From: Synechococcus sp. WH 8016 | Lineage (GTDB): Bacteria > Cyanobacteriota > Cyanobacteriia > PCC-6307 > Cyanobiaceae | Reading direction: 5' to 3' | Length of the DNA stretch: 64,000 nt | Assembly: GCF_000230675.1 (NCBI RefSeq) | Contig: NZ_AGIK01000005.1 | Span: forward strand, 1-64,000 | In this document: in pieces, positions 9,265-18,258 of the stretch | Layout of the letters: the number at the start of each line of letters is the position of its first letter | Numbering within the stretch: position 1 is the first letter of the stretch | Translations under genes and position numbers: made by a program | The notes under the pieces: model-generated | Told to the model about the DNA's origin: nothing | The model's database searches: none | The model's input: the letters and a program-made list of their open reading frames with translations, nothing else

Positions 9265-10755
9265 TCAAAGCTGACCAAACCCCTTCTTCTTCTTGTAAGG
9301 GCGCTGCCGGCGGGGAGCAGCTCCAGGCTGCCCAGCGGGCATTCCACCACCCATCCCAGGCATTCCTGGCATTCCTGGCATTCCTGGCATGCCTGGCATC
9401 CCTCCACCCATTCCGGGAAAACCACCTCCACCCATTCCTGGCATTCCGGGCATCCCGCCCCCTTTGGTCATCTGTTGCATCACCCCGCGCATCTTTTGGA
9501 AATCAGCGAGCACTTTGTCGACATCAGCCGCTTGATAGCCACAGCCGGAGGCAATCCGTCGGCGCCTTGAGGGCTGGGCGGCCAGCAACTCGGGCTGCGT
9601 GCGTTCCGCCTCTGTCATCGAACCGATCATCGCTTCGATTTTCTTGAGCTGCTGCTCTCCCTGCTTAAGCATGCCATCGTCGATTTTGTTCATTCCCGGG
9701 ATCATTTTCATCAGCCCCCCCAGGGAGCCCATGCGCTTGATCAAGCGCATTTGCTGCACGAAGTCGGAAAAATCAAACGACGCCTCCTGCAGCTTTTTCT
9801 GCATTTTTTCAACGTCTGCGAGTTCAACCTCTTTCTGCGCCTTCTCCACCAGCGTGAGCACATCCCCCATCCCGAGGATGCGACTCGCCATCCGCTCAGG
9901 GTGGAAAGGCTGGAGAGCCTCCACTTTTTCGCCCGTGCCGATGAATTTGATCGGCTGACCGCTCACCTTGCGAATCGATAGCGCCGCACCACCGCGGGAA
10001 TCACCATCGAGCTTGGTGAGCACGGCGCCGGTGATCCCCACCTGATCATGGAAGGCGCGGGTGAGCTCGGCCGCCTCCTGGCCGATCATCGAATCCACCA
10101 CCAACAGCACCTCATCGGGCTGCACGGCGCCGCGAATCCGGACCATCTCCTCCATCATCTCGGAGTCGATTTGCAGACGGCCAGCGGTATCGACCAACAG
10201 GGTGTCGTACCCCTCCTGTTTCGCCTTCGCCAAGCCGGCCGCAGCGATGTCCTCAGGCTTGGCCTCGATCCCGAGACTGAAGACATCCACACCGATCTGA
10301 CCGCCGAGGGTCTTCAACTGCTCAATGGCAGCAGGGCGGTACACATCCGCCCCCACCATCAGGGCCTTGCGTCCCTGATCCTTTAAATGAAGCCCCAACT
10401 TGGCCGTCGCCGTGGTTTTGCCTGCCCCCTGCAAGCCAGCCATCAACACCACCGTGGGCGCTTGGTCGGCCTTCGCGAGCGGAGCATTGCCGCCGCCCAT
10501 CACGTCGACCAGCTGCTCATGCACAACCTGAATGAACTTCTGGTCGGGCGTTACACCACGAACAACCTCAGCGCCAACTGCTTTCTCGCGGACTTCAGAG
10601 ACAAAATCCTTGACCACCGGCAGACTCACGTCCGCATCAAGAAGCGCCCGACGGACCTCCTTCAGCGCCCCCTCCACATTCGTTTCAGAGATGGAGTCCT
10701 GGCCTCTCAGACCTTTGACGGCATCTTCAAAACGGGCTGAAAGCTCGTCAAACAT
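9265..10755 (-). CDS. ffh: Signal recognition particle GTPase Ffh
   Basis: Ffh binds signal sequences and the small SRP RNA and delivers nascent membrane proteins to FtsY; the RNA partner ffs is also in this window at 44.2 kb. The N domain covers residues 1-90. The G domain has GLQGAGKTT (107-115), DTAGR (189-193) and TKLDGDSRGG (247-256). The methionine-rich M domain runs from about 330 to 435. The C-terminal 50 residues are repeated Gly-Met-Pro units followed by a basic tail. Length 496 is near normal, and the repeat tail is discussed under findings. Confidence 0.97.
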   Translation of the reverse strand: MFDELSARFEDAVKGLRGQDSISETNVEGALKEVRRALLDADVSLPVVKDFVSEVREKAVGAEVVRGVTPDQKFIQVVHEQLVDVMGGGNAPLAKADQAPTVVLMAGLQGAGKTTATAKLGLHLKDQGRKALMVGADVYRPAAIEQLKTLGGQIGVDVFSLGIEAKPEDIAAAGLAKAKQEGYDTLLVDTAGRLQIDSEMMEEMVRIRGAVQPDEVLLVVDSMIGQEAAELTRAFHDQVGITGAVLTKLDGDSRGGAALSIRKVSGQPIKFIGTGEKVEALQPFHPERMASRILGMGDVLTLVEKAQKEVELADVEKMQKKLQEASFDFSDFVQQMRLIKRMGSLGGLMKMIPGMNKIDDGMLKQGEQQLKKIEAMIGSMTEAERTQPELLAAQPSRRRRIASGCGYQAADVDKVLADFQKMRGVMQQMTKGGGMPGMPGMGGGGFPGMGGGMPGMPGMPGMPGMPGMGGGMPAGQPGAAPRRQRPYKKKKGFGQL

Positions 10756-10848
10756 GGAGGGCGTCCGCGCAGCACTTCAACCAACTGTAAAAGTCCTTCT
10801 TCTTGGATGAAAGTGCAGGGTTGAAAGTGAAGGGCTGAAGGGAAAGGG

Positions 10849-13014
10849 TTAGCCAGGGATGTAGGCCTGCAAACGCCAGCCATCAGGATCTCGGCCAAGG
10901 ATGTACGTCACCGGCAAGTTGCCTGCTGGAGTCTCATCCACCACTTCCCCCTGATCGTTCATGGTCTGATCGCGATAGGTGAGTTGTGCCCTCACTTCAA
11001 TGCGAGATGGCGTTGAACTCACCGTCTGAATCGAGGTGATCGACGCTTGAACCTTTTGGACGAGGCCATCCCTTGATAAGGCGGCTTGCTGATCACGCAC
11101 GCGACCGACAAGGACAGGACGGGCCACCTCTGCCAGGGATTCCGTCCCCCCCTCTTGGAGCAACGCCGTCGCTTTGAGATCCAGCCATGCCTGGAGGAGA
11201 GCTTGCAACTGAACCTCACTGGGAGTTTTCACATCCAGGGGCGCCATCAGCGCATTGGCCTTAGGGGTCTCCTGCTTGAGGGTGGCCTTCGGTTGAGAAG
11301 ACAGCGCATCAGAAGACAGCGCATCTGCGGTGGGAGTTGCTGTTGGGCTGGATGCCGTCTCCTGCTGGGCCTCCCGCCTCAGCCCCACCAGGCTGAATCC
11401 CACCACCATGAGCACCGCAACCACCCCGGAGCCGATCAACACAGAACGCCTGGATTCGATCAATGAGTGTCTCTTCACCGACAGCCGAGAAAGCGAGAGC
11501 TGGGGCAGCGACAGCCGAGACATGGAAAGCCGTGACATCGACAAACGAGACATCGACAAACGCGATAGGGACGGGCGGCGGAGCTTCAGGTTTGTCCAGG
11601 CCACGGGAATCATCCGGCGCAACCCACGCCCCCTTGTCTCCTCCTCCCCGAGATTTCCGCTGTCCTCCGAGAAGGGTTCCGCGTCCCCGAGTGAAAGGGG
11701 CATGGTGCCCTCAGGATCAAGCCCGAGTGGAGGGAGATTGCCAAAGTTCCAATCCGTGTCTGCGTCCGTTGCTGCAGGCGGATCGGGCGTTAGGGGGCTT
11801 CTCCCCTCCTTGCGCTCAAGGCGCTCCACATAGGCCTGCACATCGCGATCGGCAAACCACGCCTCCAGGTCAACAACCTGGGCATCCACATCGCGATAGC
11901 CGGGGAGTACATCCCGGCCAAGCCAACTGCGGCAGTAATCGAACAGGGCCGCGAGATCGTCACTGGGGTGGTTCTCCAGCCATTCCTGCAACTCCACATC
12001 AGGACTGGCATGCACGTGCTCCAACGCCCGCTCCACATCACCGAGCAGGAGATCCATGCAACCCAGCATTGGATTGAGATCTAAACCCACGAGAACCAAG
12101 GCTTGAAGTTTTCCGCGTGCGTCCTGAACCCGCTCAGGCTTGCGCTGGGAAAATCCAGCGGCGGCCAAGGCCATCACGGAAAGGAAGCTGGCATCAGAAG
12201 AGCCAAGCCGCTCCCAACGTCCATACAAATCAACTTGTTCTTGAACCGTGAGAAAGCGTCGAATCTGCTGAAAAAACAGCTCAAAACTGCCCTGGTCCAT
12301 GCCAGACGTTGTGAATTCAGCAGCCCCCCCCTCCAGGCCACCGCGATTTTGGACAAAGGTTTCCAACATCACCAGTCCCTCTTGCCGGGCTGATTGCTCC
12401 GCCAGATCACGGCTCAGCAGATCCAGAATTCGATAAGGAGTGAGCTGCTCTAAGTCCGTTTCAAGCCGCCGCCTTTGATCGGGAAGCTTGCCCATGCGCT
12501 GGAGCAACTGCAGTCCCTCGGTGAGAAGGCCGGCGGCGGATTCATAGCGGCGCTGGTCCTGGTCTTGGCGAGCTGCATCACGGCAAGACAAGGCCGCCAA
12601 TAGGGCCAGGTCCGATTCTCGACCACTACCCAGGGCGGGTGCCTGCGGAGGTTGCAGCACCTGGCGAGTGAGCTGAAAGGTTTCGTGCGGGGCGTGGGCC
12701 TCCCAGAGCAACATCAAACCGGCAACCTCACGGCTGGAAGGCATTTCCAGACCCGCCGTCTCCTCGGGATGCTCACGACTCAATTTGAGCAGGGTGCTCT
12801 CGTAGTCCTGCCGTCGCGCCGCATCGCTTAAGAGGTCGGCAGAGAGCCTCAACAATTCAGCCCTCTGCATGAGGACCTCATGGGTGAAGCCCTGATCGGG
12901 GCAGCGATCAAGACGCAACTGCAGCGTCCGCAACACCGACTCGGTTTCGGCTGAAGGGCTCACCCCCAACAGGCGGAAATGATCGATGGGCAATTCCACC
13001 AGCGTTGCGCTCAT
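10849..13014 (-). CDS. zipN: ARC6-like cell division protein ZipN/Ftn2
   Basis: ZipN anchors FtsZ rings at the cyanobacterial inner membrane and recruits other divisome proteins. The N terminus has the J-like domain (IDHFRLLGVSP, RRQDYE) followed by helical repeats. A Ser/Arg/Leu pentapeptide repeat precedes a single transmembrane helix (about residues 521-544 from the chosen start). The periplasmic C-terminal IMS-type domain ends in DGWRLQAYIPG. I preferred ATG 13014 (MSATLVELPIDHF) over the longer frame from 13065. The gene is divergent from pdhA with an 85-bp gap. Confidence 0.88.
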   Translation of the reverse strand: MSATLVELPIDHFRLLGVSPSAETESVLRTLQLRLDRCPDQGFTHEVLMQRAELLRLSADLLSDAARRQDYESTLLKLSREHPEETAGLEMPSSREVAGLMLLWEAHAPHETFQLTRQVLQPPQAPALGSGRESDLALLAALSCRDAARQDQDQRRYESAAGLLTEGLQLLQRMGKLPDQRRRLETDLEQLTPYRILDLLSRDLAEQSARQEGLVMLETFVQNRGGLEGGAAEFTTSGMDQGSFELFFQQIRRFLTVQEQVDLYGRWERLGSSDASFLSVMALAAAGFSQRKPERVQDARGKLQALVLVGLDLNPMLGCMDLLLGDVERALEHVHASPDVELQEWLENHPSDDLAALFDYCRSWLGRDVLPGYRDVDAQVVDLEAWFADRDVQAYVERLERKEGRSPLTPDPPAATDADTDWNFGNLPPLGLDPEGTMPLSLGDAEPFSEDSGNLGEEETRGRGLRRMIPVAWTNLKLRRPSLSRLSMSRLSMSRLSMSRLSLPQLSLSRLSVKRHSLIESRRSVLIGSGVVAVLMVVGFSLVGLRREAQQETASSPTATPTADALSSDALSSQPKATLKQETPKANALMAPLDVKTPSEVQLQALLQAWLDLKATALLQEGGTESLAEVARPVLVGRVRDQQAALSRDGLVQKVQASITSIQTVSSTPSRIEVRAQLTYRDQTMNDQGEVVDETPAGNLPVTYILGRDPDGWRLQAYIPG

Positions 13015-13099
13015 TAGCAGAGAAACTTTAGGCAGTGAAAGGGGTTTTGCCCATTGCCTCAACATGGCCCCTTAAAGTTCGTCTCAAATAGGTGGTGCC

Positions 13100-14206
13100 A
13101 TGAGTCAGGACATCGCAGTAGGCGCAGCGGCAGGCATCGATCAAAAGCTTGCAAATGGGGCGTCCCCGATGGGAGCGCACGCCGAGCGCTTGTCGTCTCT
13201 GGTGACGACCAAAAGAGCCAGCGTGGACCGCGAGACGGGCCTGAGGCTCTACCGGGACATGACCCTGGGTCGCCGTTTTGAGGACAAGTGCGCGGAGATG
13301 TACTACCGCGGCAAGATGTTTGGTTTCGTTCACCTCTATAACGGCCAAGAAGCGGTGAGTACAGGCGTGATCGGCGCCATGAAGCGTCAGCACGATTGGT
13401 TTTGCAGCACCTACCGCGATCACGTGCATGCCTTGAGCGCAGGCGTCCCAGCCCGCGAGGTGATGAGTGAGCTCTTTGGCAAAGAAACCGGCTGCAGCAA
13501 AGGGCGTGGCGGCTCGATGCACCTGTTTTCCAAAGCCCATCACCTCTTGGGCGGCTTTGCCTTTATCGGCGAGGGAATTCCCGTGGCCCTAGGCGCTGCC
13601 TTCACCAGCCGCTACAAGCGTGATGCCATGGGTGATTCCAGTAGCGACTCCGTCACTGCAGCCTTTTTCGGGGATGGAACCTGCAACAACGGGCAATTCT
13701 TTGAATGCCTAAACATGGCCCAGCTTTGGAAGCTGCCGATCTTGTTTGTGGTGGAGAACAACAAATGGGCGATCGGCATGGCCCATGACCGCGCCACCAG
13801 CGATCCAGAAATCTGGCGCAAAGCGGCTGCCTTCGGCATGGCTGGAGAAGAGGTGGATGGCATGGATGTGCTCGCCGTTCGGGCCGCTGCAGAACGGGCC
13901 ATCGAACGGGCACGGGCTGGGGAAGGGCCAACCGTTCTCGAATGCCTCACCTATCGCTTCAGGGGCCACTCATTGGCCGACCCTGATGAGCTCCGCGCCG
14001 AGGAGGAAAAGCAATTCTGGGCCAAGCGCGATCCGCTCAAAGCCTTCGAACGCGATCTTGTTGGCGAAGGATTGGTGAGCGCTGATGAACTTCGCGCGAT
14101 CGAAAAAGAGATCGATGCAGAAGTTCAGGACTGTGTGGAGTTTGCCCTCAATGCCCCCGAGCCCGATAGCTCAGAGCTGACGCGCTACATCTGGGCCGAA
14201 GACTGA
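13100..14206 (+). CDS. pdhA: Pyruvate dehydrogenase E1 component, alpha subunit
   Basis: This subunit of the heterotetrameric E1 decarboxylates pyruvate with thiamine diphosphate. The 368-residue product has the TPP motif beginning [12 protein letters not shown] (about 191) and closing at [11 protein letters not shown], and the phosphorylation-loop-like region [15 protein letters not shown]. Length is typical. The E3 partner, dihydrolipoamide dehydrogenase, is also in the window at 26-27.5 kb; E1 beta and E2 are not. Confidence 0.97.
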   Translation: MSQDIAVGAAAGIDQKLANGASPMGAHAERLSSLVTTKRASVDRETGLRLYRDMTLGRRFEDKCAEMYYRGKMFGFVHLYNGQEAVSTGVIGAMKRQHDWFCSTYRDHVHALSAGVPAREVMSELFGKETGCSKGRGGSMHLFSKAHHLLGGFAFIGEGIPVALGAAFTSRYKRDAMGDSSSDSVTAAFFGDGTCNNGQFFECLNMAQLWKLPILFVVENNKWAIGMAHDRATSDPEIWRKAAAFGMAGEEVDGMDVLAVRAAAERAIERARAGEGPTVLECLTYRFRGHSLADPDELRAEEEKQFWAKRDPLKAFERDLVGEGLVSADELRAIEKEIDAEVQDCVEFALNAPEPDSSELTRYIWAED

Positions 14207-14224
14207 AAGCTGATGCCCATGGCC

Positions 14225-15139
14225 CTAAAGACCATGCAATCTCGCCTGGTCGGCAGCAGCCCGAAACACCAGTGAATGACGCCTCACCAGAGGGTCAAGA
14301 TCGTCGTAGCCACCGCCAATCACGCTGGCGACGGGGATCTGTCGCCTTAGACAGGCATCAAACACGAGGTGATCGCGTTGCAATAGGCCCATATCGGACA
14401 AGCAAAGTCTTCCGAGGCGATCGTCTCGATGCGGATCCACGCCAGCGTTGTAGAGCACCAGCTCAGGTTTGAAGCGGTCGAGGAGTGAAGGAAGCACCTC
14501 ACCAACGGCAGCCAGATACCCCTGATCCTCAACGCCATCCTCGAATGGCAGGTCACAATCGCTGCTCTGCTTCCGAGACGGAAAGTTGGAAGCAGCATGA
14601 GCAGAAAACGTGAAAACCCGTGGGTCGTCAGCAAAGATCACAGCAGTGGCATCGCCTTGATGCACATCTAGATCCACAATCATCAAGCGCTCCAGGCGCC
14701 CCTCATCCAAAAGAACCCTGGCTGACACGGCAATGTCATTGAAGATGCAAAAGCCACTGCCGTAATCGGAGAAGGCATGGTGTGTGCCACCCGCGAGATG
14801 GCAGGCCACACCATGCTCAAGAGCCAACCTGGCCGTGAGCAACGTTCCCCCCACCGCTAACCAGGTGCGTTGCACCAAGGGTGTGGTGGCGGGAAGACCA
14901 ATCCTGCGTTGCGCTTGCCGATCAAGCCTGCCCCTCGCAAAGGCCTCGTGATAGCGACGCTGATGCACTGTTTCGAGCCAGCGGCGAGGAATCGGAAGAG
15001 GAGCGTGAATCTGATTGGATTCGGCTAAGCCCAAAGCGTTGAGAGCCGAAAACAACATCTTGAACTTCGCCATCGGGAAGCGATGGCTCGAGGGCAGAGG
15101 TGCGCTGTAGGCCTGGTGATAAACGAGGGGGATAGCCAC
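14225..15139 (-). CDS. Histone-deacetylase-family hydrolase
   Basis: This is a zinc-dependent deacetylase of the class II/AcuC-HdaH-like group, which in bacteria acts on acetylated lysines, polyamines or small amides. Visible active-site features in the 304-residue product are HRFPM near the N terminus, GGTHHAF (118-123, the His pair), DLDVHQGDAT (156-165, with Asp and His zinc ligands) and NAGVDPHRDD (231-240, the third ligand Asp). It is convergent with pdhA (18-bp gap). The physiological substrate cannot be inferred here. Confidence 0.9.
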   Translation of the reverse strand: MAIPLVYHQAYSAPLPSSHRFPMAKFKMLFSALNALGLAESNQIHAPLPIPRRWLETVHQRRYHEAFARGRLDRQAQRRIGLPATTPLVQRTWLAVGGTLLTARLALEHGVACHLAGGTHHAFSDYGSGFCIFNDIAVSARVLLDEGRLERLMIVDLDVHQGDATAVIFADDPRVFTFSAHAASNFPSRKQSSDCDLPFEDGVEDQGYLAAVGEVLPSLLDRFKPELVLYNAGVDPHRDDRLGRLCLSDMGLLQRDHLVFDACLRRQIPVASVIGGGYDDLDPLVRRHSLVFRAAADQARLHGL

Positions 15140-15243
15140 TAACTTTCAAATCTTCTCAATATTTTTTGATTGAAATCAAACAACCGTATCAACCAACTGT
15201 GTTGTAGCTAAGAGTGGATGAAGATAGCTTGATTGGATGCCTG

Positions 15244-15669
15244 ATGCGCACTCTTCTCTTCGTAGCACTGAGCCTATCGTCGATCGCCTCAACGATGACT
15301 GCAAATGCTTCGATGCAGGCACAAGTTCAGAGCTACGCAGAGATGGTTTGCGGGACAAATCTGAAAACAGGCAATGCTGAAAAACCTTCAGCGAAGAAGC
15401 GCTGTATCTCTGGATTAATGAAGTTAGGCAAAAATGCTTTTAAGCTCGCTGCACCAAGCATCCAAAAATGCAAGCAAGAAACTAATTTCCTTTCATGCAT
15501 CAAAGGACACACAACAGATAGAGCCGGGATCAAGCAAGCAGCTAGGGAGCATGGACAGGAAATCAAAACCATGTCTACGACCCCTCACCATCTCGACAGT
15601 ACGAGACTTAAAAAGCTAGGGGGAAGCAATCCAACAAGTCCTTGGGCAAAGATCTATTCTTTGGTCTAA
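15244..15669 (+). CDS. Exported hypothetical protein, probably the 5' half of a frameshifted gene
   Basis: From ATG 15244 (MRTLLFVALSLSS) there is a clear signal peptide with a likely cleavage after ANA-S. The mature part has five cysteines (VCGTN, RCISG, KCKQE, SCIKG among them) and no domain I know. The last 15 codons after the G5 run at 15619-15623 look like out-of-frame sequence. Removing one G from that run joins this frame to the open frame that contains the HEGWH motif of the next entry, giving a 271-residue product. Either this is the N-terminal half of a broken gene or the shift is regulated. Confidence 0.6.
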   Translation: MRTLLFVALSLSSIASTMTANASMQAQVQSYAEMVCGTNLKTGNAEKPSAKKRCISGLMKLGKNAFKLAAPSIQKCKQETNFLSCIKGHTTDRAGIKQAAREHGQEIKTMSTTPHHLDSTRLKKLGGSNPTSPWAKIYSLV

Positions 15670-15739
15670 TAACTCTAAAACCTGGGGATGCAAAGGCAGA
15701 AGCTTATATGGATATTACCGAATTAAAAACGAATTAGTC

Positions 15740-16060
15740 GTGATGTACCAGGGGTTTCACAATGGTGATCTTGTTGAATTAATTGACACCCTTAAGCACG
15801 AGGGATGGCATGCAGTACAACACCGTTGCCGCAATGGAGCACCCTATCTTGATGATCAGCAAATCGCAGAACGCCTTCCACAAAGTGATGCCATCAATGT
15901 ACACAACTATCACCCGAAACAAAGACGATTGGAAAGCGAGGCAAGGGTGATGGCAAAAATCAATGATGCACAGTGGATTCAATTAGCGAAAGATCAATGC
16001 AAAGGGAAAGAGAAAAGACCATATAAGCCTGACCCAGGCTTTCCCTACTCAACATTTTAA
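15740..16060 (+). CDS. HEGWH-motif protein, probably the 3' half of the frameshifted exported protein
   Basis: The 106 codons from GTG 15740 contain LKHEGWHAVQ (HExxH pattern, possible zinc-binding/zincin motif). The same frame is open back to the TAG at 15617-15619 and that upstream stretch also looks coding (for example WGCKGRSLYGYYR). This suggests translation originally came from the gene starting at 15244. No ribosome-binding site is obvious at 15740. The C terminus is basic and Pro-rich. I see an HExxH signature but no further metallopeptidase ligands that I can assign, so protease activity is a guess. Confidence 0.5.
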   Translation: MMYQGFHNGDLVELIDTLKHEGWHAVQHRCRNGAPYLDDQQIAERLPQSDAINVHNYHPKQRRLESEARVMAKINDAQWIQLAKDQCKGKEKRPYKPDPGFPYSTF

Positions 16061-16135
16061 ACACCAAAAGCAGCGGAAAAAATCAATACAATCGACATTA
16101 ATAGAATATCAGCAATCAATGAACACCTATAAAAA

Positions 16136-16303
16136 TTATGAGGTGAGCGAATCAACGATCTGCTCTTTAAAGAGCCGAATGGTCACGACTTTGTCCAGCC
16201 CTTCATGGGCGCAGCTTGAGCAGACAGCCGTTTTTACACGTTTGAAATGCAGAGGGATGGGAACAGGTGTTGAGCAGATGCGACAGGGGAGTTGATCTCT
16301 CAT
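16136..16303 (-). CDS. Small protein with paired CxxC motifs
   Basis: From ATG 16303 a 55-residue basic protein has CRIC near residue 7 and CSSC near residue 29, a spacing compatible with a small zinc ribbon. The frame extends upstream to a GTG at 16342 inside the previous gene, so the start is uncertain. It is the last gene of a minus-strand trio (16853, 16686, 16303). Function unknown. Confidence 0.5.
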   Translation of the reverse strand: MRDQLPCRICSTPVPIPLHFKRVKTAVCSSCAHEGLDKVVTIRLFKEQIVDSLTS

Positions 16304-16320
16304 GACAAGAATATTTTCTT

Positions 16321-16686
16321 TCAGCTGAACTTTGAAATCCACATTCCTTCGATGAGGTCGTCATCTAGATCACAGTGCTGACGCACGAACTCCTCAGCCT
16401 CACTCCTGGTGGGCTCTATCTCTAGTCGCCTGTTCGCCAGCATCAACAAATTGGAGGCCAAGTGGCTAACGAGAGAGTCTCTCGATTCGGCATACCCATC
16501 AGCATTGCTGGGTTTCATGCCATTTTGGTATTCCTGTTTGATCTGGAACCGCAGGTTCCTGTCAAAGACAAGCTCTGAAGCTTCACGCCAAGCCGCGGTG
16601 CTTTTGCTCGGAGCACGTCGCTGTCTGAATTGAGCAATCAGATACGCAAGAGCTGCCGAAAAGACAAGACACGCAAGAGCACTCAT
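16321..16686 (-). CDS. Hypothetical membrane-anchored protein
   Basis: The 121-residue product begins with one hydrophobic helix (about residues 2-19) followed by a basic cytosolic-looking stretch and an acidic helical C terminus. I recognise no domain. Its ATG overlaps the stop of the upstream small gene as ATGA (16684-16688), indicating translational coupling. The downstream CxxC protein is probably in the same transcript. Confidence 0.55.
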   Translation of the reverse strand: MSALACLVFSAALAYLIAQFRQRRAPSKSTAAWREASELVFDRNLRFQIKQEYQNGMKPSNADGYAESRDSLVSHLASNLLMLANRRLEIEPTRSEAEEFVRQHCDLDDDLIEGMWISKFS

Positions 16687-16853
16687 CAGATCCCCGCGTC
16701 ACCACCAATGTGATCAACTTCTTGATCAGTTTCAGTCTTGAAGGACTGCTCCAGATGCTCGACAGAGCGCTCAAATAGATCCTTTCGGCGCTGTAGATTT
16801 AGCTCTTGCTGATGGGTGACATCATCCATTTGTTGCTGACCACCATTCATCAT
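16686..16853 (-). CDS. Hypothetical small coiled-coil protein
   Basis: From the double ATG at 16853 the product is about 55 residues, Gln/Glu-rich and helical. The frame is open to 17006, but the extra N-terminal residues look poorly coding. The stop is coupled by ATGA to the membrane protein at 16321-16686. No known domain; the gene is supported mainly by this coupling. Confidence 0.4.
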   Translation of the reverse strand: MMNGGQQQMDDVTHQQELNLQRRKDLFERSVEHLEQSFKTETDQEVDHIGGDAGI

Positions 16854-17164
16854 TTCCGTATAAGTGAGCGCTCTGGGCTTTTTGGGCTGATTGGGTTCGT
16901 TCAAATGCTTCTTAGAGATACGAGTCAGTAATGTCCGAAAGATTATTCCTTGATGAGTGGATCCGGAAACACTCCCGCAGGTACTGATGCCTGAATAAGT
17001 AGCCAAAGAGACTCTCTCAAAATCCCCTCTTCAAAGCCCCTACACGCTCAAAAGATTGCCTTAGATAGTGCGATAGCGGTTAGCTCTGAAACCGGGTCAG
17101 ACAAGGGCATTCCAACACTGAGTTGCATCGACCCAGTTTTGGAACTCATCAACCAATCAACAAA

Positions 17165-18106
17165 TCAAAACGTCGGAGACATCCGACGGGTGAGATTGCG
17201 CAGCTTGCGCAGCGACTTCAATTCAACCTGACGGACGCGTTCACGCGAGACATCGAGCAAACGACCAATTTGAGCCAGGGTGTGACGCTCGTTGCCGTTT
17301 AAACCAAATCGCAAGGTAAGCACGTGTTGCTCCTGCTCACTGAGATGGCTCAACCAGCGACCAAGTTGCTCGTGGTGAATGCGCTGCTCAACCTTGTCGA
17401 GTGGCTCCTCTGCAGAAGAATCAGCAATCAGATCGCCAAGGAAGCTGCGGCCATCCTCTCCATTTACAGGAGCATCCAGACTGCTGGTAGTGAGAGCCTG
17501 CCGAAGCAGGGAGTCGAGCTCTTCCACAGGCATGTCCAGCGCTTCCGAAATCTCGAGGCGGCTGGGCATCGCACCAAGCTTGTGGGCAAGGTCCAAACTC
17601 ACTTTGCGGATGGTGGTGAGACGTTCGCTCAAGTGCACCGGCAAGCGAATGGTGCGGGACTGACAAGCAATCGCCCGGGTCATGCTTTGGCGAATCCACC
17701 AAAAGGCGTAGGTGGAAAATTTGTAGCCGCGGGTGGGGTCAAATTTCTCAACCGCCCGTTCCAAGCCCAGGGATCCCTCTTGGATGAGATCGAGAAGCTC
17801 AAGGCCTTTGCCTTGATATTTCTTCGCGACACTCACCACCAAACGGAGGTTGGCCTTCATCATCCGCTGCTTGGCACGCTGGCCAACGCGAATCATGCGC
17901 CGATCCTTGGAACTGAACTCTTCGCTGTCAGCAGAGACCGAACCGTCCTGCGTCAGCTCCATGAACTTCTGAACCTGGTTGCCAAGCTCGATTTCCTCAG
18001 CCGCCGTTAGCAGGGGTATTCGGCCGATGGTCGCCAAATACCAACTAATCGGATCACTGCTTCTACGTCTCTGAGTCTCGGAGGTCCGAGCTGTTGAGGA
18101 AACCAT
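17165..18106 (-). CDS. RNA polymerase sigma factor, sigma-70 family (group 2)
   Basis: A 313-residue sigma factor lacking region 1.1, as in cyanobacterial group 2 factors. Region 1.2 starts at DPISWYLATIG. Regions 2.1-2.4 include DLIQEGSLGLERAVEKF and FSTYAFWWIRQSMTRAI, region 3 follows LPVHLSERL, and region 4.2 is the helix-turn-helix TLAQIGRLLDVSRERVRQVE. The identity of the DNA-recognition residues with the housekeeping factor suggests recognition of similar -10 elements. Upstream lies about 150 bp of AT-rich sequence before the next gene, likely holding its promoter. Confidence 0.92.
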   Translation of the reverse strand: MVSSTARTSETQRRRSSDPISWYLATIGRIPLLTAAEEIELGNQVQKFMELTQDGSVSADSEEFSSKDRRMIRVGQRAKQRMMKANLRLVVSVAKKYQGKGLELLDLIQEGSLGLERAVEKFDPTRGYKFSTYAFWWIRQSMTRAIACQSRTIRLPVHLSERLTTIRKVSLDLAHKLGAMPSRLEISEALDMPVEELDSLLRQALTTSSLDAPVNGEDGRSFLGDLIADSSAEEPLDKVEQRIHHEQLGRWLSHLSEQEQHVLTLRFGLNGNERHTLAQIGRLLDVSRERVRQVELKSLRKLRNLTRRMSPTF

Positions 18107-18258
18107 GGCAACTCGTCTCTTGGGCGTGGGGAGACTTTCCTATGAAAAAACGATAAACCCAAATGTTTTCAGCAACCCTTCAGATTCGTGAAAGGAAAAC
18201 GACACATTGGCGCGTTTTGAATTGTGTGCATTTTAAAACTTCATCAATTTTTTAATAA

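Noticed and set aside
9205-9570. His/Ser/Trp repeat frame opposite ffh
   Set aside because: It is the reverse strand of the Gly-Met-Pro repeats of Ffh, not an independent gene.
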